64,000 nt of DNA from Usitatibacter sp035624355 (lineage in GTDB: Bacteria; Pseudomonadota; Gammaproteobacteria; Burkholderiales; Usitatibacteraceae), in NCBI GenBank assembly GCA_035624355.1, contig DASPRQ010000027.1, forward strand, positions 1 through 64,000, in the 5' to 3' direction. This document shows, piece after piece, positions 38,575-46,350 of the stretch. Positions within the stretch are counted from its first letter, which is position 1, and the number at the start of each line of letters is the position of its first letter. Made by a program: the position numbers and the translations under genes. The notes beneath the pieces are model-generated. The model saw nothing but the letters and a program-made list of their open reading frames with translations. It did not search any database and had not been told where the DNA came from.

Positions 38575-38652
38575 GACGTTGGAGCGGACAGCGAAGCTGC
38601 CGCTCAACGTCTTCGAGCAGGAAACGGCGCGGGGGTCCCCGACTCGCCGGGG
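38575..38652 (+). repeat. structured dispersed repeat, locus B (truncated)
   Basis: One hairpin (GACGTT-G-GAGCGG ... CCGCTC-AACGTC, 38575-38611) is followed by the start of a second unit (GGAAACGGCGCGGGGG) and the hairpin CCCCGACTCGCCGGGG (38637-38652, one mismatch), then stops. Relative to locus A the outer stem has a compensatory change (GGCGTT/AACGCC to GACGTT/AACGTC). Confidence 0.8.
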
Positions 38653-38657
38653 TCGAG

Positions 38658-38678
38658 AATCGGGGTCGGACCCCGATT
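38658..38678. repeat. short perfect palindrome between convergent genes
   Basis: AATCGGGG-TCGGA-CCCCGATT forms an 8-bp perfect stem that ends exactly at the PEBP stop codon. It may act as a two-way terminator, though neither side has a long U-tract. The core GGGGTCGGACCCC resembles the arms of the inverted repeat at 53712-53751. Confidence 0.6.
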
Positions 38679-39308
38679 TCAGAGCTTCACGCCCGGGTTC
38701 AGCGCGTAGCGCCCGGTGATCGAGGCCTGGGCGAGGACGTGGCCCTGGATCGCGCGGCGCACGTCGGCCCCCTTGAAGGCGCCCTCGAGCGGCAGGCGCG
38801 CCACGTCGAGCGCGAACACCGTGAAGACGTAGCGATGGGGCAGCTCGTCGTTCCACGGCGGGCACGGGCCGTCGTAGCCGTAGTAGTCGCCCGCCATGTC
38901 CTTGTCGGAGGCGAACCAGCTCGTGTAGTCGTTGATGCCCTGGCGCGCGCCGCGCGCGGCCGCGGGCCCGGGCTTGCCGCGCGGCGTGACGCCCGAGGCG
39001 AACTCGCCGGCGGCCACCTGCGTGACGGAGGCGGGAAGGTCGACCAGCAGCCAGTGGAAGAAGTCGACGCGCGGGAGCGAGGCGCGCACGACGCGCCCCT
39101 CCTGGTTCACGTCGTCCGCCCGGCTGGGAACGTCGGGATCGTGGCAGACGATCGCGAAGGACCTCGTGCCCGCGGGCACGTCGCTCCACGCGAGGTGCGG
39201 GTTGCGGTTCTTCGAGAGCGTCACGTGGGACTTCGGGTCGGGCGCGCAGAACGCGTGCTCCGCGGGAATCGCGCCGCCGTCGGCGAAACTCGAGCTGGTG
39301 ACCTTCAT
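38679..39308 (-). CDS. PEBP (YbhB/YbcL) family protein
   Basis: 209-residue phosphatidylethanolamine-binding-protein fold with DPDVPSRADDVNQ, VDFFHWLLVDLP, GINDYTSWF, YYGYDGPCPPWND and HRYVFTVFALD. Bacterial members bind small anions; their function is mostly unknown. No signal peptide. The ATG at 39308 overlaps the FKBP stop by 4 nt, so it is translated downstream of the FKBP lipoprotein. Confidence 0.9.
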   Translation of the reverse strand: MKVTSSSFADGGAIPAEHAFCAPDPKSHVTLSKNRNPHLAWSDVPAGTRSFAIVCHDPDVPSRADDVNQEGRVVRASLPRVDFFHWLLVDLPASVTQVAAGEFASGVTPRGKPGPAAARGARQGINDYTSWFASDKDMAGDYYGYDGPCPPWNDELPHRYVFTVFALDVARLPLEGAFKGADVRRAIQGHVLAQASITGRYALNPGVKL

Positions 39309-39766
39309 TGCGGCTGGGCCACGATCCTGATGAGGGAGATCTCGAACACGAGGGCCGCGTTGGGCGGGATGCGCGGGGGCGTTCCCGCCACCCCGTAGGC
39401 CTTGTCGGAAGGGATCACGAGCAGGCGCTTGCCGCCCTCCTTCATCCCGATCACGCCCTCGTCCCAGCCGCGGATCACGCGGCCCGCGCCCACGATGAAC
39501 CCGAACGGCGTGACCCGGCCCTCGGAGCTGTCGAACTTCGCGCCCTTGAGGTCCTTGGCACAGCCGTCGTAGAGCCACCCGGTGTAGCTCACGAGGATCG
39601 CGCTGCGGAAGCGCACGGCATCGCCCGTGCCGGGCTGGAGGTCCTGCGTGAGAAGCTCGGTCGGCGCGGGCTTGCAGGCGACCGGGGCCGGGGCGGGCTT
39701 CTTCTCTTCGGTGGCGCAGCCGGCCATGGCGAGCGCGACGAGGGCGAGGGCGAGGATGGATTTCAA
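39305..39766 (-). CDS. FKBP-type peptidyl-prolyl isomerase, lipoprotein
   Basis: 153 residues. A lipoprotein signal (lipobox-like AMAGC, Cys17) is followed by a proline-rich linker and an FKBP domain: LVSYTGWLYDG, FGFIVGAGRVIRGWDEGVIGMKEGG, YGVAGTPPRIPPNAALVFEISLI. It should be anchored in the periplasm and assist protein folding. The domain is divergent in the first part (CAKDLKGAKFDSS). It overlaps PEBP by 4 nt. Confidence 0.92.
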   Translation of the reverse strand: MKSILALALVALAMAGCATEEKKPAPAPVACKPAPTELLTQDLQPGTGDAVRFRSAILVSYTGWLYDGCAKDLKGAKFDSSEGRVTPFGFIVGAGRVIRGWDEGVIGMKEGGKRLLVIPSDKAYGVAGTPPRIPPNAALVFEISLIRIVAQPQ

Positions 39767-39823
39767 GCGGTTTCCTTGTCGTTCGTTGCGGGGAAGTCGT
39801 TCGCTTCGATCGTGCGCCGGGCG

Positions 39824-41311
39824 CTACTGGATGCCGCCGAGGCAGACGTACTTGATCTCGAGGAACTCGTCGATGCCGTATTTCGAGCCCTCGCGGCCGA
39901 GGCCCGACTGCTTCACGCCCCCGAAGGGCGCGACCTCGTTCGAGATGATGCCCACGTTCACGCCCACGATGCCCGCCTCGAGCGCCTCGGCGGCGCGGAA
40001 GATGCGGCCCACGTCGCGGGAGTAGAAATAGGCGCAGAGCCCGAACTCCGTGTCGTTCGCGAGGCGGATCGCCTCGGCGTCGTCCTTGAAGCGGAAGAGC
40101 GGCGCCACGGGACCGAAGGTCTCCTCCCGCGCGACCTTCATCGTGGTCTTCATCTCGGTGATGAGCGTGGGCTCGAAGAAGCGCCCGCCGAGCGCGTGGC
40201 GGTGGCCGCCGAGGATCACCTTCGCGCCCTGCGCGAGGGCGTCGGCCACGTGGTCCTCCACCTTCTTCAGGCCGTGCTCGTCGATCAGCGGACCGATGTT
40301 GACGCCCGCCTCGGTGCCCGGCCCCACCTTGAACGCCTTCACGCGCTCGGCGAGCTTCGCGGCGAACGCGTCGTACACGGCGTCCTGCACGTAGATGCGG
40401 TTGGCGCACACGCAGGTCTGTCCGGCGTTGCGGTACTTCGAGGCGAGGGCCCCGTCGGCGGCCGCGTCGAGGTCGGCGTCGTCGAACACGATGAAGGGAG
40501 CGTTGCCGCCCAGCTCGAGCGAGAGCTTCTTGATGGTGTCGGCGCTCTGGCGCATGAGGATGCGGCCGACTTCCGTGGAGCCGGTGAAGGTCACCTTGCG
40601 CACGACGGGGCTCGCGCACAGCGCCTGGCCGATCGCCACGGGCTCGCCGGTCACGACGTTGAGCACGCCCTTCGGCACCCCGGCCCGCGCGGCGAGCTCG
40701 GCGAGCGCGAGCGCGGAAAACGGCGTCTGCTCGGCGGGCTTGAGCACGAAGGTGCAGCCGGCGGCGAGCCCCGGGGCGACCTTGCGCGTGATCATCGCGT
40801 TGGGGAAGTTCCACGGCGTGATCGCGGCGCACACGCCGATCGCCTGCTTGAGCACGATGAGCCGCCGGTCGTTCGTGGGGCTGGGAATCACGTCGCCGTA
40901 GACGCGCTTCGCCTCCTCGGCGAACCATTCGACGAAGGACGCGCCGTAGGTGATCTCGCCCTTCGCCTCGGCGAGCGGCTTGCCCTGCTCCGCGGTGAGC
41001 AGGAGCGCCAGGTCGTCGGCGCTCGCCATGATGAGGTCGTACCACCGGCGCAGGATCTTCGAGCGCTCCTTCGCGGGGAGTGCCCGCCAGGCCGGGAGCG
41101 CCGCATTCGCGGCCTCGATGGCCCGCCGGGTCTCGGCCGCCCCCATGTCCGGCACGGATCCGAGGGGGCGCCCGGTCGCGGGGTTGTCCACGTCCATGCG
41201 CCGGCGTCCGTCGGCCTCCACCCAGACCCCGTCCACGTAGGCGCGGTCGCGGAAGAGCTCGGGATCCTTGAGGGCGGGAACGGCGCCGCGGTCCTTGACG
41301 ATGGCGTTCAT
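39824..41311 (-). CDS. gabD: NAD(P)-dependent succinate-semialdehyde dehydrogenase
   Basis: 495 residues. Aldehyde dehydrogenase with TPWNFPNAMITRKVAPGL in outline, cofactor loop FTGSTEVGR, catalytic Glu in LELGGNAPF and Cys in NAGQTCVCANR. Overall it is GabD-like. The start at 41311 is chosen because GGAGG lies 8 nt upstream; the GTG at 41320 would abut that site. A TATAAT on the minus strand (41338-41343) gives a leader of about 20 nt. Divergent from the oligopeptide-binding protein. Related semialdehydes cannot be excluded as substrates. Confidence 0.92.
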   Translation of the reverse strand: MNAIVKDRGAVPALKDPELFRDRAYVDGVWVEADGRRRMDVDNPATGRPLGSVPDMGAAETRRAIEAANAALPAWRALPAKERSKILRRWYDLIMASADDLALLLTAEQGKPLAEAKGEITYGASFVEWFAEEAKRVYGDVIPSPTNDRRLIVLKQAIGVCAAITPWNFPNAMITRKVAPGLAAGCTFVLKPAEQTPFSALALAELAARAGVPKGVLNVVTGEPVAIGQALCASPVVRKVTFTGSTEVGRILMRQSADTIKKLSLELGGNAPFIVFDDADLDAAADGALASKYRNAGQTCVCANRIYVQDAVYDAFAAKLAERVKAFKVGPGTEAGVNIGPLIDEHGLKKVEDHVADALAQGAKVILGGHRHALGGRFFEPTLITEMKTTMKVAREETFGPVAPLFRFKDDAEAIRLANDTEFGLCAYFYSRDVGRIFRAAEALEAGIVGVNVGIISNEVAPFGGVKQSGLGREGSKYGIDEFLEIKYVCLGGIQ

Positions 41312-41337
41312 GGCATTCACCTCCGGGGATGACGAAA

Positions 41338-41343
41338 ATTATA
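41338..41343 (-). promoter_or_regulatory. -10 box of the semialdehyde dehydrogenase gene
   Basis: Minus-strand TATAAT, perfect consensus, 26 nt before the ATG. The -35 is weak. Confidence 0.5.
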
Positions 41344-41362
41344 CGCCGCGGTGCGGGAGGGC

Positions 41363-41368
41363 TATCAT
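41363..41368 (+). promoter_or_regulatory. -10 box of the oligopeptide-binding protein gene
   Basis: TATCAT, 27 nt upstream of the ATG, with AGAGGAGG as ribosome-binding site in between. Divergent from the dehydrogenase promoter 20 nt away. Confidence 0.4.
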
Positions 41369-41395
41369 GGCGCCTCCGAACCAGAGGAGGTGTCC

Positions 41396-42994
41396 ATGTC
41401 ACGCTTCTTCGCGGCGGCGCTCGCCGCCCTGCTCTTCGCCGCCCCCCTGTCCCAGGCCAAGACCCTGCGCTGGTCGAGCCAGGGCGACTACCTCACCGCC
41501 GACCCGATGGCCCAGAACGAGCTGCTCACCAACTCGGTGAACGGCCAGGTGTACGAGTCGCTCGTCATGCGCGGGAAGAAGCTGGAGCTCCTTCCCGGCC
41601 TCGCGGAGAGCTGGAAGCAGACCAGCCCCACGACCTGGATCTTCCACCTGCGCAAGGGCGTGAAATGGCAGGACGGAGCCGACTTCACCGCCGACGACGT
41701 GGTGTTCTCCATGAAGCGGCTGGTGGGCCCGACGTCCAACTTCCGGGTGTACGGCAACCAGGTCGGCGGCGCGGACGTGAAGAAGATCGACGACCACACC
41801 GTCGAGTTCACCACCCCGGTGCCCAACCCCGTGATGCTCGAGATGCTCGCCAACAGCCTCTTCATCATGAGCAAGAAGTGGTGCGAGGAGCACAACGCCG
41901 TCGAGACCCAGAACTTCGCCAAGCAGGAGGAGAGCTACACCTCGCGGCACGCCATGGGCACGGGCCCCTACATCCTGGTGTCGCGCGAGCCCGACGTGAA
42001 GAGCGTCTTCAAGAAGAACCCGGACTGGTGGGGGCTCAAGGCGGGCAAGGACTACTGGGACGGCGACGTCGACGAGATCGTCTACCAGCCGATCAAGTCC
42101 GGGGCGACGCGCATCGCGGCGCTGCTTTCCGGCGACCTCGACTTCGTGCTCGACCCCGACGTGCAGGACATCGACAAGCTCAAGCACGACAAGAGCGTGC
42201 GCGTCTACGAGGGGCGCGAGAACCGCGTGATCTTCTTCGAGATGGACCAGAACCGCGACGAGCTCCTCTACTCGAACGTGAAGGGCAAGAACCCCTTCAA
42301 GGACATCCGCGTGCGCAAGGCCTTCCTCCAGGCGATCGACATCGAGGCGATCCACCGCGCGGTGATGCGGGGGCTCTCGGTGCCCACGGCGATCAACCTG
42401 CCCAACCCGGAGAAGGCGGGCATTCCCAAGGCCCTCGACAAGCGCCTGCCCTACGACGTCGCGGCCGCCAAGAAGCTCATGGCCGAGGCGGGCTATCCCG
42501 AAGGCTTCGAGGTGCAGCTCGACTGCCCGAACAACCGCTACATCAACGACGAGAAGATCTGCGTGGCGGTGGCCGGCATGCTCGCCAGGATCAACGTCAA
42601 GGTGAAGGTGAACGCGATGCCGCGCGCCCAGTACTTCCCGAAGATGCAGCGCCTGGAGATGAGCTTCTCCATGCTCGGCTGGGGGGGCGCGACGACGGAC
42701 GCGATCTTCACGATGGTCCCGGTGCTCCACAGCCGCGACGAGAAGGGCGAGGGCGACTTCAACTGGGGCGCCTACAAGGATCCCGAGTTCGACGCCATGG
42801 TCGAAAGCGCCGCAGGCGACACGGATCCGAAGCACCGCCAGGAGACGATCAACAAGGCGATGGAGTACTTCCGCGACCACGTGTACACGATCCCGCTGCA
42901 CCTGCAGGTGATCCCGTGGGCCTCGCGCAGGAACGTCGAGGTGATCCACCGGGCGGACAACTGGCTGCAGGCGACGTGGGTCAAGATTAGATAG
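41396..42994 (+). CDS. ABC transporter substrate-binding protein, family 5 (peptide type)
   Basis: 532 residues. The Sec signal peptide ends near LSQA, then the mature protein shows ADPMAQNELLTNSVNGQVYESL, LAESWKQTSPTTWIFHLRKGVKW in outline and VRKAFLQAIDIEAI, all typical of DppA/OppA-like proteins. It delivers peptides or similar ligands to an inner-membrane importer. No permease genes adjoin it; the permease/ATPase set at 51.4-55.8 kb lacks a binding protein and is a good candidate partner. The strong site AGAGGAGG sets the start at 41396. Repeat locus C follows 21 nt after the stop. Confidence 0.92.
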   Translation: MSRFFAAALAALLFAAPLSQAKTLRWSSQGDYLTADPMAQNELLTNSVNGQVYESLVMRGKKLELLPGLAESWKQTSPTTWIFHLRKGVKWQDGADFTADDVVFSMKRLVGPTSNFRVYGNQVGGADVKKIDDHTVEFTTPVPNPVMLEMLANSLFIMSKKWCEEHNAVETQNFAKQEESYTSRHAMGTGPYILVSREPDVKSVFKKNPDWWGLKAGKDYWDGDVDEIVYQPIKSGATRIAALLSGDLDFVLDPDVQDIDKLKHDKSVRVYEGRENRVIFFEMDQNRDELLYSNVKGKNPFKDIRVRKAFLQAIDIEAIHRAVMRGLSVPTAINLPNPEKAGIPKALDKRLPYDVAAAKKLMAEAGYPEGFEVQLDCPNNRYINDEKICVAVAGMLARINVKVKVNAMPRAQYFPKMQRLEMSFSMLGWGGATTDAIFTMVPVLHSRDEKGEGDFNWGAYKDPEFDAMVESAAGDTDPKHRQETINKAMEYFRDHVYTIPLHLQVIPWASRRNVEVIHRADNWLQATWVKIR

Positions 42995-43015
42995 AGAGAC
43001 GACGTAGCGAACAGC

Positions 43016-43093
43016 GGGAACGGCGCGGGGGTCCCCGACTCGTCGGGGCCTCGTACTGCGGACAGCAAAGCTGCCGCTCAACGCCACCGGGCA
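43016..43093 (+). repeat. structured dispersed repeat, locus C unit 1
   Basis: First of three tandem units (78 bp), starting GGGAACGGCGCGGGGG. Hairpins: CCCCGACTCGTCGGGG (43033-43048) and CAGC-AAA-GCTG. Ends ...CGCTCAACGCCACCGGGCA. Confidence 0.85.
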
Positions 43094-43173
43094 GGGAACG
43101 GCGCGGGGGTCCCCAACTTGTTGGGGCGACCCACGATCCGGACAGCAAAGCTGACCGCTCAACGCCACCGGCA
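43094..43173 (+). repeat. structured dispersed repeat, locus C unit 2
   Basis: Second tandem unit (80 bp). The hairpin is CCCCAACTTGTTGGGG (43111-43126): the G-C pair of unit 1 is replaced by A-T on both sides. The second hairpin CAGC-AAA-GCTG is kept, with one inserted A after it. Confidence 0.85.
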
Positions 43174-43252
43174 GGGAACGGCGCGGGGGTCCCCAACTCG
43201 TTGGGGCGAACGATGACCCTGACAGCGAAGCTGCCGCTCAACGCCACCGGCC
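43174..43252 (+). repeat. structured dispersed repeat, locus C unit 3
   Basis: Third tandem unit (79 bp). Hairpins CCCCAACTCGTTGGGG (43191-43206) and CAGC-GAA-GCTG. The array ends about 60 bp before the next gene. Confidence 0.85.
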
Positions 43253-43300
43253 AAGAGTTCCGGGGCGGGGGGCCGCGCCGGAGGAAGTCCGGCGGCCGCC

Positions 43301-43306
43301 TATAAT
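43301..43306 (+). promoter_or_regulatory. -10 box of the HAD-UbiA gene
   Basis: TATAAT, perfect, followed by 7 nt and the ATG. No Shine-Dalgarno fits between, so the transcript is predicted to be leaderless. Confidence 0.55.
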
Positions 43307-43313
43307 TCGCGCC

Positions 43314-44684
43314 ATGGACGCGGACCTGCCGCTGGTCGTCGACCTCGACGGCACGCTCATCAAGTCGGACACGCTGCTGGAGACGCTCGCGGCTGCGCTC
43401 CGCCGCGCGCCCTGGGTCCTGCTGCTCGTGCCGGTCTGGCTGCTCGGGGGCCGCGCCCGGCTGAAGCGGGAGCTCGCGCTGCGTGCGCCGATCGAGCCCG
43501 CCGAGCTGCCGTACCGGGCCGAGCTCCTCGACTGGATCGCCGCCGAGCGCGCGCGCGGGCGGCGGGTCGTGCTCGCGACCGCCGCCGACGAGGGCATCGC
43601 GCAGCGCATCGCCGAGCACCTGGGCGCGTTCGACGAAGTGATGGCGAGCGATGGGCGGCGCAACCTCAAGGGCGACGCCAAGGCGTTCGCTCTCGTGGAG
43701 CGCTTCGGCGAGCGAGGATTCGATTACGTGGGGGACGGCGTGGCCGATGGCGGCGTGCGCTCGGCCGCGCGCCGCGCCGTGGTGGTGGAATCGCCGCCGG
43801 TTCGCGTCTCCGCGCTCGCGCGGGCGCTGCGCGTGCGGCAGTGGCCGAAGAATTTCCTCGTGCTGGTGCCCCTCCTCACCTCGCACCACGTGGGCGATCC
43901 CGCGTCGGCGCTGCGTTCGGTGGCGGCCCTCGCGTCCTTCTGCCTCATGGCCTCCGCCATCTACGTCGTGAACGACCTCGCGGACCTGTCGGCCGACCGC
44001 GCTCACGAGGTGAAGCGCCGCCGCGTATTCGCCTCGGGCGAGCTGGGCATCGGATGGGGGCTCGGGCTCGCGCCGCTCGCCGCCGCTGCGGCCTTCGCGC
44101 TCGCCGTGCCCCTCGGCCCGGGCTTCGCCGCCACGCTCGCGCTCTACCTCGCGGTCGCGGTGCTCTACTCCCTCGCCCTCAAGCGCGTGGCGGTCCTCGA
44201 CGTGATGGTGGTGGCCGCGCTCTATGCGTTCCGCATCCTCGCCGGCGCGCTCGCGATCGACGTGCCGGTCTCGGACTGGCTGCTGGCCTTTTCGATGTTC
44301 ATCTTCCTCTCGCTCGCCTTCGCCAAGCGCCATGGCGAGCTCGCGCGCTTCGCCGGCGATGCGGCGCAGGCCGGGCGCCGCCTGCCGCGGCGGGGCTACC
44401 GGCGCGCCGACCTTCCGGCGATCGCGATGATGGGCGTCACGAGCGGCTTCCTGTCGGTCCTGGTGCTCGCGCTGTACATCACGAGCCGCGACGTGCTGGT
44501 CCTCTACCGCCATCCCGCGGTGCTGTGGTCCATCGCGGTGCTCTTCCTCTATTGGATCGGGCGCGCGTGGCTTCTCGTGGCGCGGGGCGAAGTCGACGAG
44601 GATCCGCTCTCCTTCGCGCTGCGCGATCCCCCGAGCTACGCCGTGGCGGCCCTCGCCGTGCTGGCCGTGTACCTCGCGACCTGA
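43314..44684 (+). CDS. HAD phosphatase-UbiA prenyltransferase fusion
   Basis: 456 residues. Residues 1-160 form a HAD hydrolase: DLDGT (Asp10, Asp12), Lys120, GDGVAD (Asp141). Residues 175-456 are a UbiA-type integral membrane prenyltransferase with about eight helices; the first aspartate motif is ND-x2-D-x3-D (Asn220 to Asp228) and AKRHGELARF lies in the second region. Similar fusions resemble decaprenyl-phosphate phosphoribosyltransferase plus its phosphatase, which make polyprenyl-phospho-pentose donors. The GT-C-like gene 4 nt downstream would suit a user of such a donor (inference). A quinone-type substrate is less likely. Confidence 0.88.
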   Translation: MDADLPLVVDLDGTLIKSDTLLETLAAALRRAPWVLLLVPVWLLGGRARLKRELALRAPIEPAELPYRAELLDWIAAERARGRRVVLATAADEGIAQRIAEHLGAFDEVMASDGRRNLKGDAKAFALVERFGERGFDYVGDGVADGGVRSAARRAVVVESPPVRVSALARALRVRQWPKNFLVLVPLLTSHHVGDPASALRSVAALASFCLMASAIYVVNDLADLSADRAHEVKRRRVFASGELGIGWGLGLAPLAAAAAFALAVPLGPGFAATLALYLAVAVLYSLALKRVAVLDVMVVAALYAFRILAGALAIDVPVSDWLLAFSMFIFLSLAFAKRHGELARFAGDAAQAGRRLPRRGYRRADLPAIAMMGVTSGFLSVLVLALYITSRDVLVLYRHPAVLWSIAVLFLYWIGRAWLLVARGEVDEDPLSFALRDPPSYAVAALAVLAVYLAT

Positions 44685-44687
44685 GCC

Positions 44688-46346
44688 TTGCGCCGATCGC
44701 TTCCGACCGTGGGGCTCGTGGTCGCTTTCCTCGCGGCCGGCGCGCTGCTCGCGTGGCCGCTGCGCCACGGCGGCGCGTTCCTCGACGATTTCCTCTTCCT
44801 CGCGCTCGGCCGGCACGAGGACGATCTCCTCGCGCTCGTCACCCGCGACGCGGTGGGCGGGTACTTCTTCCGGCCCCTGCCGCTCGCGGGCTGGTGGGCC
44901 AGCGTGCGGCTGCTGGGCACCGGCGCCCCCGCGCAGCTCTGCGTGAGCGTGGCGCTGCACGTGCTGAACGGCGGGATCCTGTACGCGTTCCTCAGGCGCC
45001 TGCGCGCCGGCCCCGGGCCCGCGGCGCTCGCGAGCCTCGTCTTCGTGTGCCATCCCACGGCCTTCGCCGCCACGGCCTGGCTCTCGGATCGCTTCGACCT
45101 CTTCTCGACCGGGTTCGGGCTCGGCGCTCTCGTCGCCACGGAGTCGTTCCTCGTCGCCCCGCGCCCCCGGACGCTCGTCGCGGCCGCCGCCGCCCTGCTC
45201 GCGTCGCTCCTCAGCAAGGAGATCGGCTATGTCTTCGCGGCGGCGGGCGCGCTCATGGCCGCGTGGGTCGTTCGCGACCGCCACGCGGCCTCGCCGCGGG
45301 ACCGGCTCGCGATTCTCGGGACGATCGCCGCGACGAGCGGCCTCGCCCTCGGCGCGCGCGCCATCGCGGTGAGGGACGTCGCGAAGCCCCTGTTCGCTGC
45401 CCACGGCTGGCTGGCGACGGCGCTCGAAGGCACGGCCCGCTGGGTCGAGCCGCTTCCGAGATTCCTCGTGGTGACCCACGGCGGACGGCTGGCGATCGTC
45501 GCGTGGTGCCTGCTCCTCCTGCTGCTACTCGTCGGGGCTTTGCGGGGTCGGCGGGCGCCGGGCCGCGAGGGCTTGCGCATGGCCGGGGTGGGGATCGCGA
45601 TCATGGCGGTGGCGGCGGTCGCGCAGTCGCCCGTGCTGGGATCGATGGTGTTCCGGCCGTTCGGCGACGCGCCGTTCGCGTTCGAGTCCCTCGCGGCCTC
45701 GCGGCTGTACTACGTCCCGCTCGCGGGCTTCGCGATGGTCGTCGCCGGCCTCGCGCAGCACGCCGCCGCCGGAGCCCGGTCGCGGCGGGGCGATCTCGCC
45801 TTCGCGCTCGCTTGCGTCGCGGCCGTCGCCGGATTGCTCGCCACCTCGCGCGCCATCGGCCGCGAGTGGGCGGCGTACACGCAGGCCCGCGTCGCCCCGG
45901 TCCTCGAGGCCGCCGTAGCCGCGCTCGCGCCGCGCACCGCCGTGCAACCCGGATGCAAGGTCTACCTCCTGTCGATGCCGGAAGAGCCGGGCCTCGCGCT
46001 CGTCATCGACGTCGCGGTCAAGCAGGCGCTGCCGCGGGGACATCCCCTCATGGGCTGCTTCATCGAGGGCGAGCGCGCGCCGTGGTACAACCTCGTGCGC
46101 TCGCGCGGGCTGCCGCCGGCGGCCGAGCGGCCCCTCGTCCCGCTCGTCTTCGAAGGCAGGCCGTTTCCTCCCCTGCGGGTAGGCAACCTCACGTACTACT
46201 ACCTGCGCCTGCCCGACGCTTCCCGCGCGACCGGCGATCCGAACGCCACCTTTCTCGCCTATCGCGACGGAGCCTTCGCCGACGTCACCGCGGACGTGCG
46301 TGCGGGCCGCCGGACCGTGCGCTTCGCCGACGAGCTCGGACGCTAG
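44688..46346 (+). CDS. GT-C-like multi-spanning membrane protein
   Basis: About 552 residues with some ten hydrophobic spans and a soluble C-terminal part (about 425-552). The acidic FLDDFLF motif after the first helix resembles the catalytic loop of GT-C glycosyltransferases that use polyprenyl-phospho-sugars. No close family is recognised. The frame opens at a TTG (44688); a GTG at 44709 is an alternative. It directly follows the HAD-UbiA fusion. It is convergent with phhA, the stops being 4 nt apart. Confidence 0.65.
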   Translation: MRRSLPTVGLVVAFLAAGALLAWPLRHGGAFLDDFLFLALGRHEDDLLALVTRDAVGGYFFRPLPLAGWWASVRLLGTGAPAQLCVSVALHVLNGGILYAFLRRLRAGPGPAALASLVFVCHPTAFAATAWLSDRFDLFSTGFGLGALVATESFLVAPRPRTLVAAAAALLASLLSKEIGYVFAAAGALMAAWVVRDRHAASPRDRLAILGTIAATSGLALGARAIAVRDVAKPLFAAHGWLATALEGTARWVEPLPRFLVVTHGGRLAIVAWCLLLLLLLVGALRGRRAPGREGLRMAGVGIAIMAVAAVAQSPVLGSMVFRPFGDAPFAFESLAASRLYYVPLAGFAMVVAGLAQHAAAGARSRRGDLAFALACVAAVAGLLATSRAIGREWAAYTQARVAPVLEAAVAALAPRTAVQPGCKVYLLSMPEEPGLALVIDVAVKQALPRGHPLMGCFIEGERAPWYNLVRSRGLPPAAERPLVPLVFEGRPFPPLRVGNLTYYYLRLPDASRATGDPNATFLAYRDGAFADVTADVRAGRRTVRFADELGR

Positions 46347-46350
46347 CGCC

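Noticed and set aside
43016..43252. The tandem repeat as a CRISPR array
   Set aside because: The repeats are about 79 bp and directly adjoining, with no unique spacers, and no cas genes are present.
42987..45479. An 830-codon minus-strand open frame across repeat locus C and the HAD-UbiA gene
   Set aside because: It reads through the repeat array and antisense to a clear gene; its composition is Glu/Arg/His low complexity.
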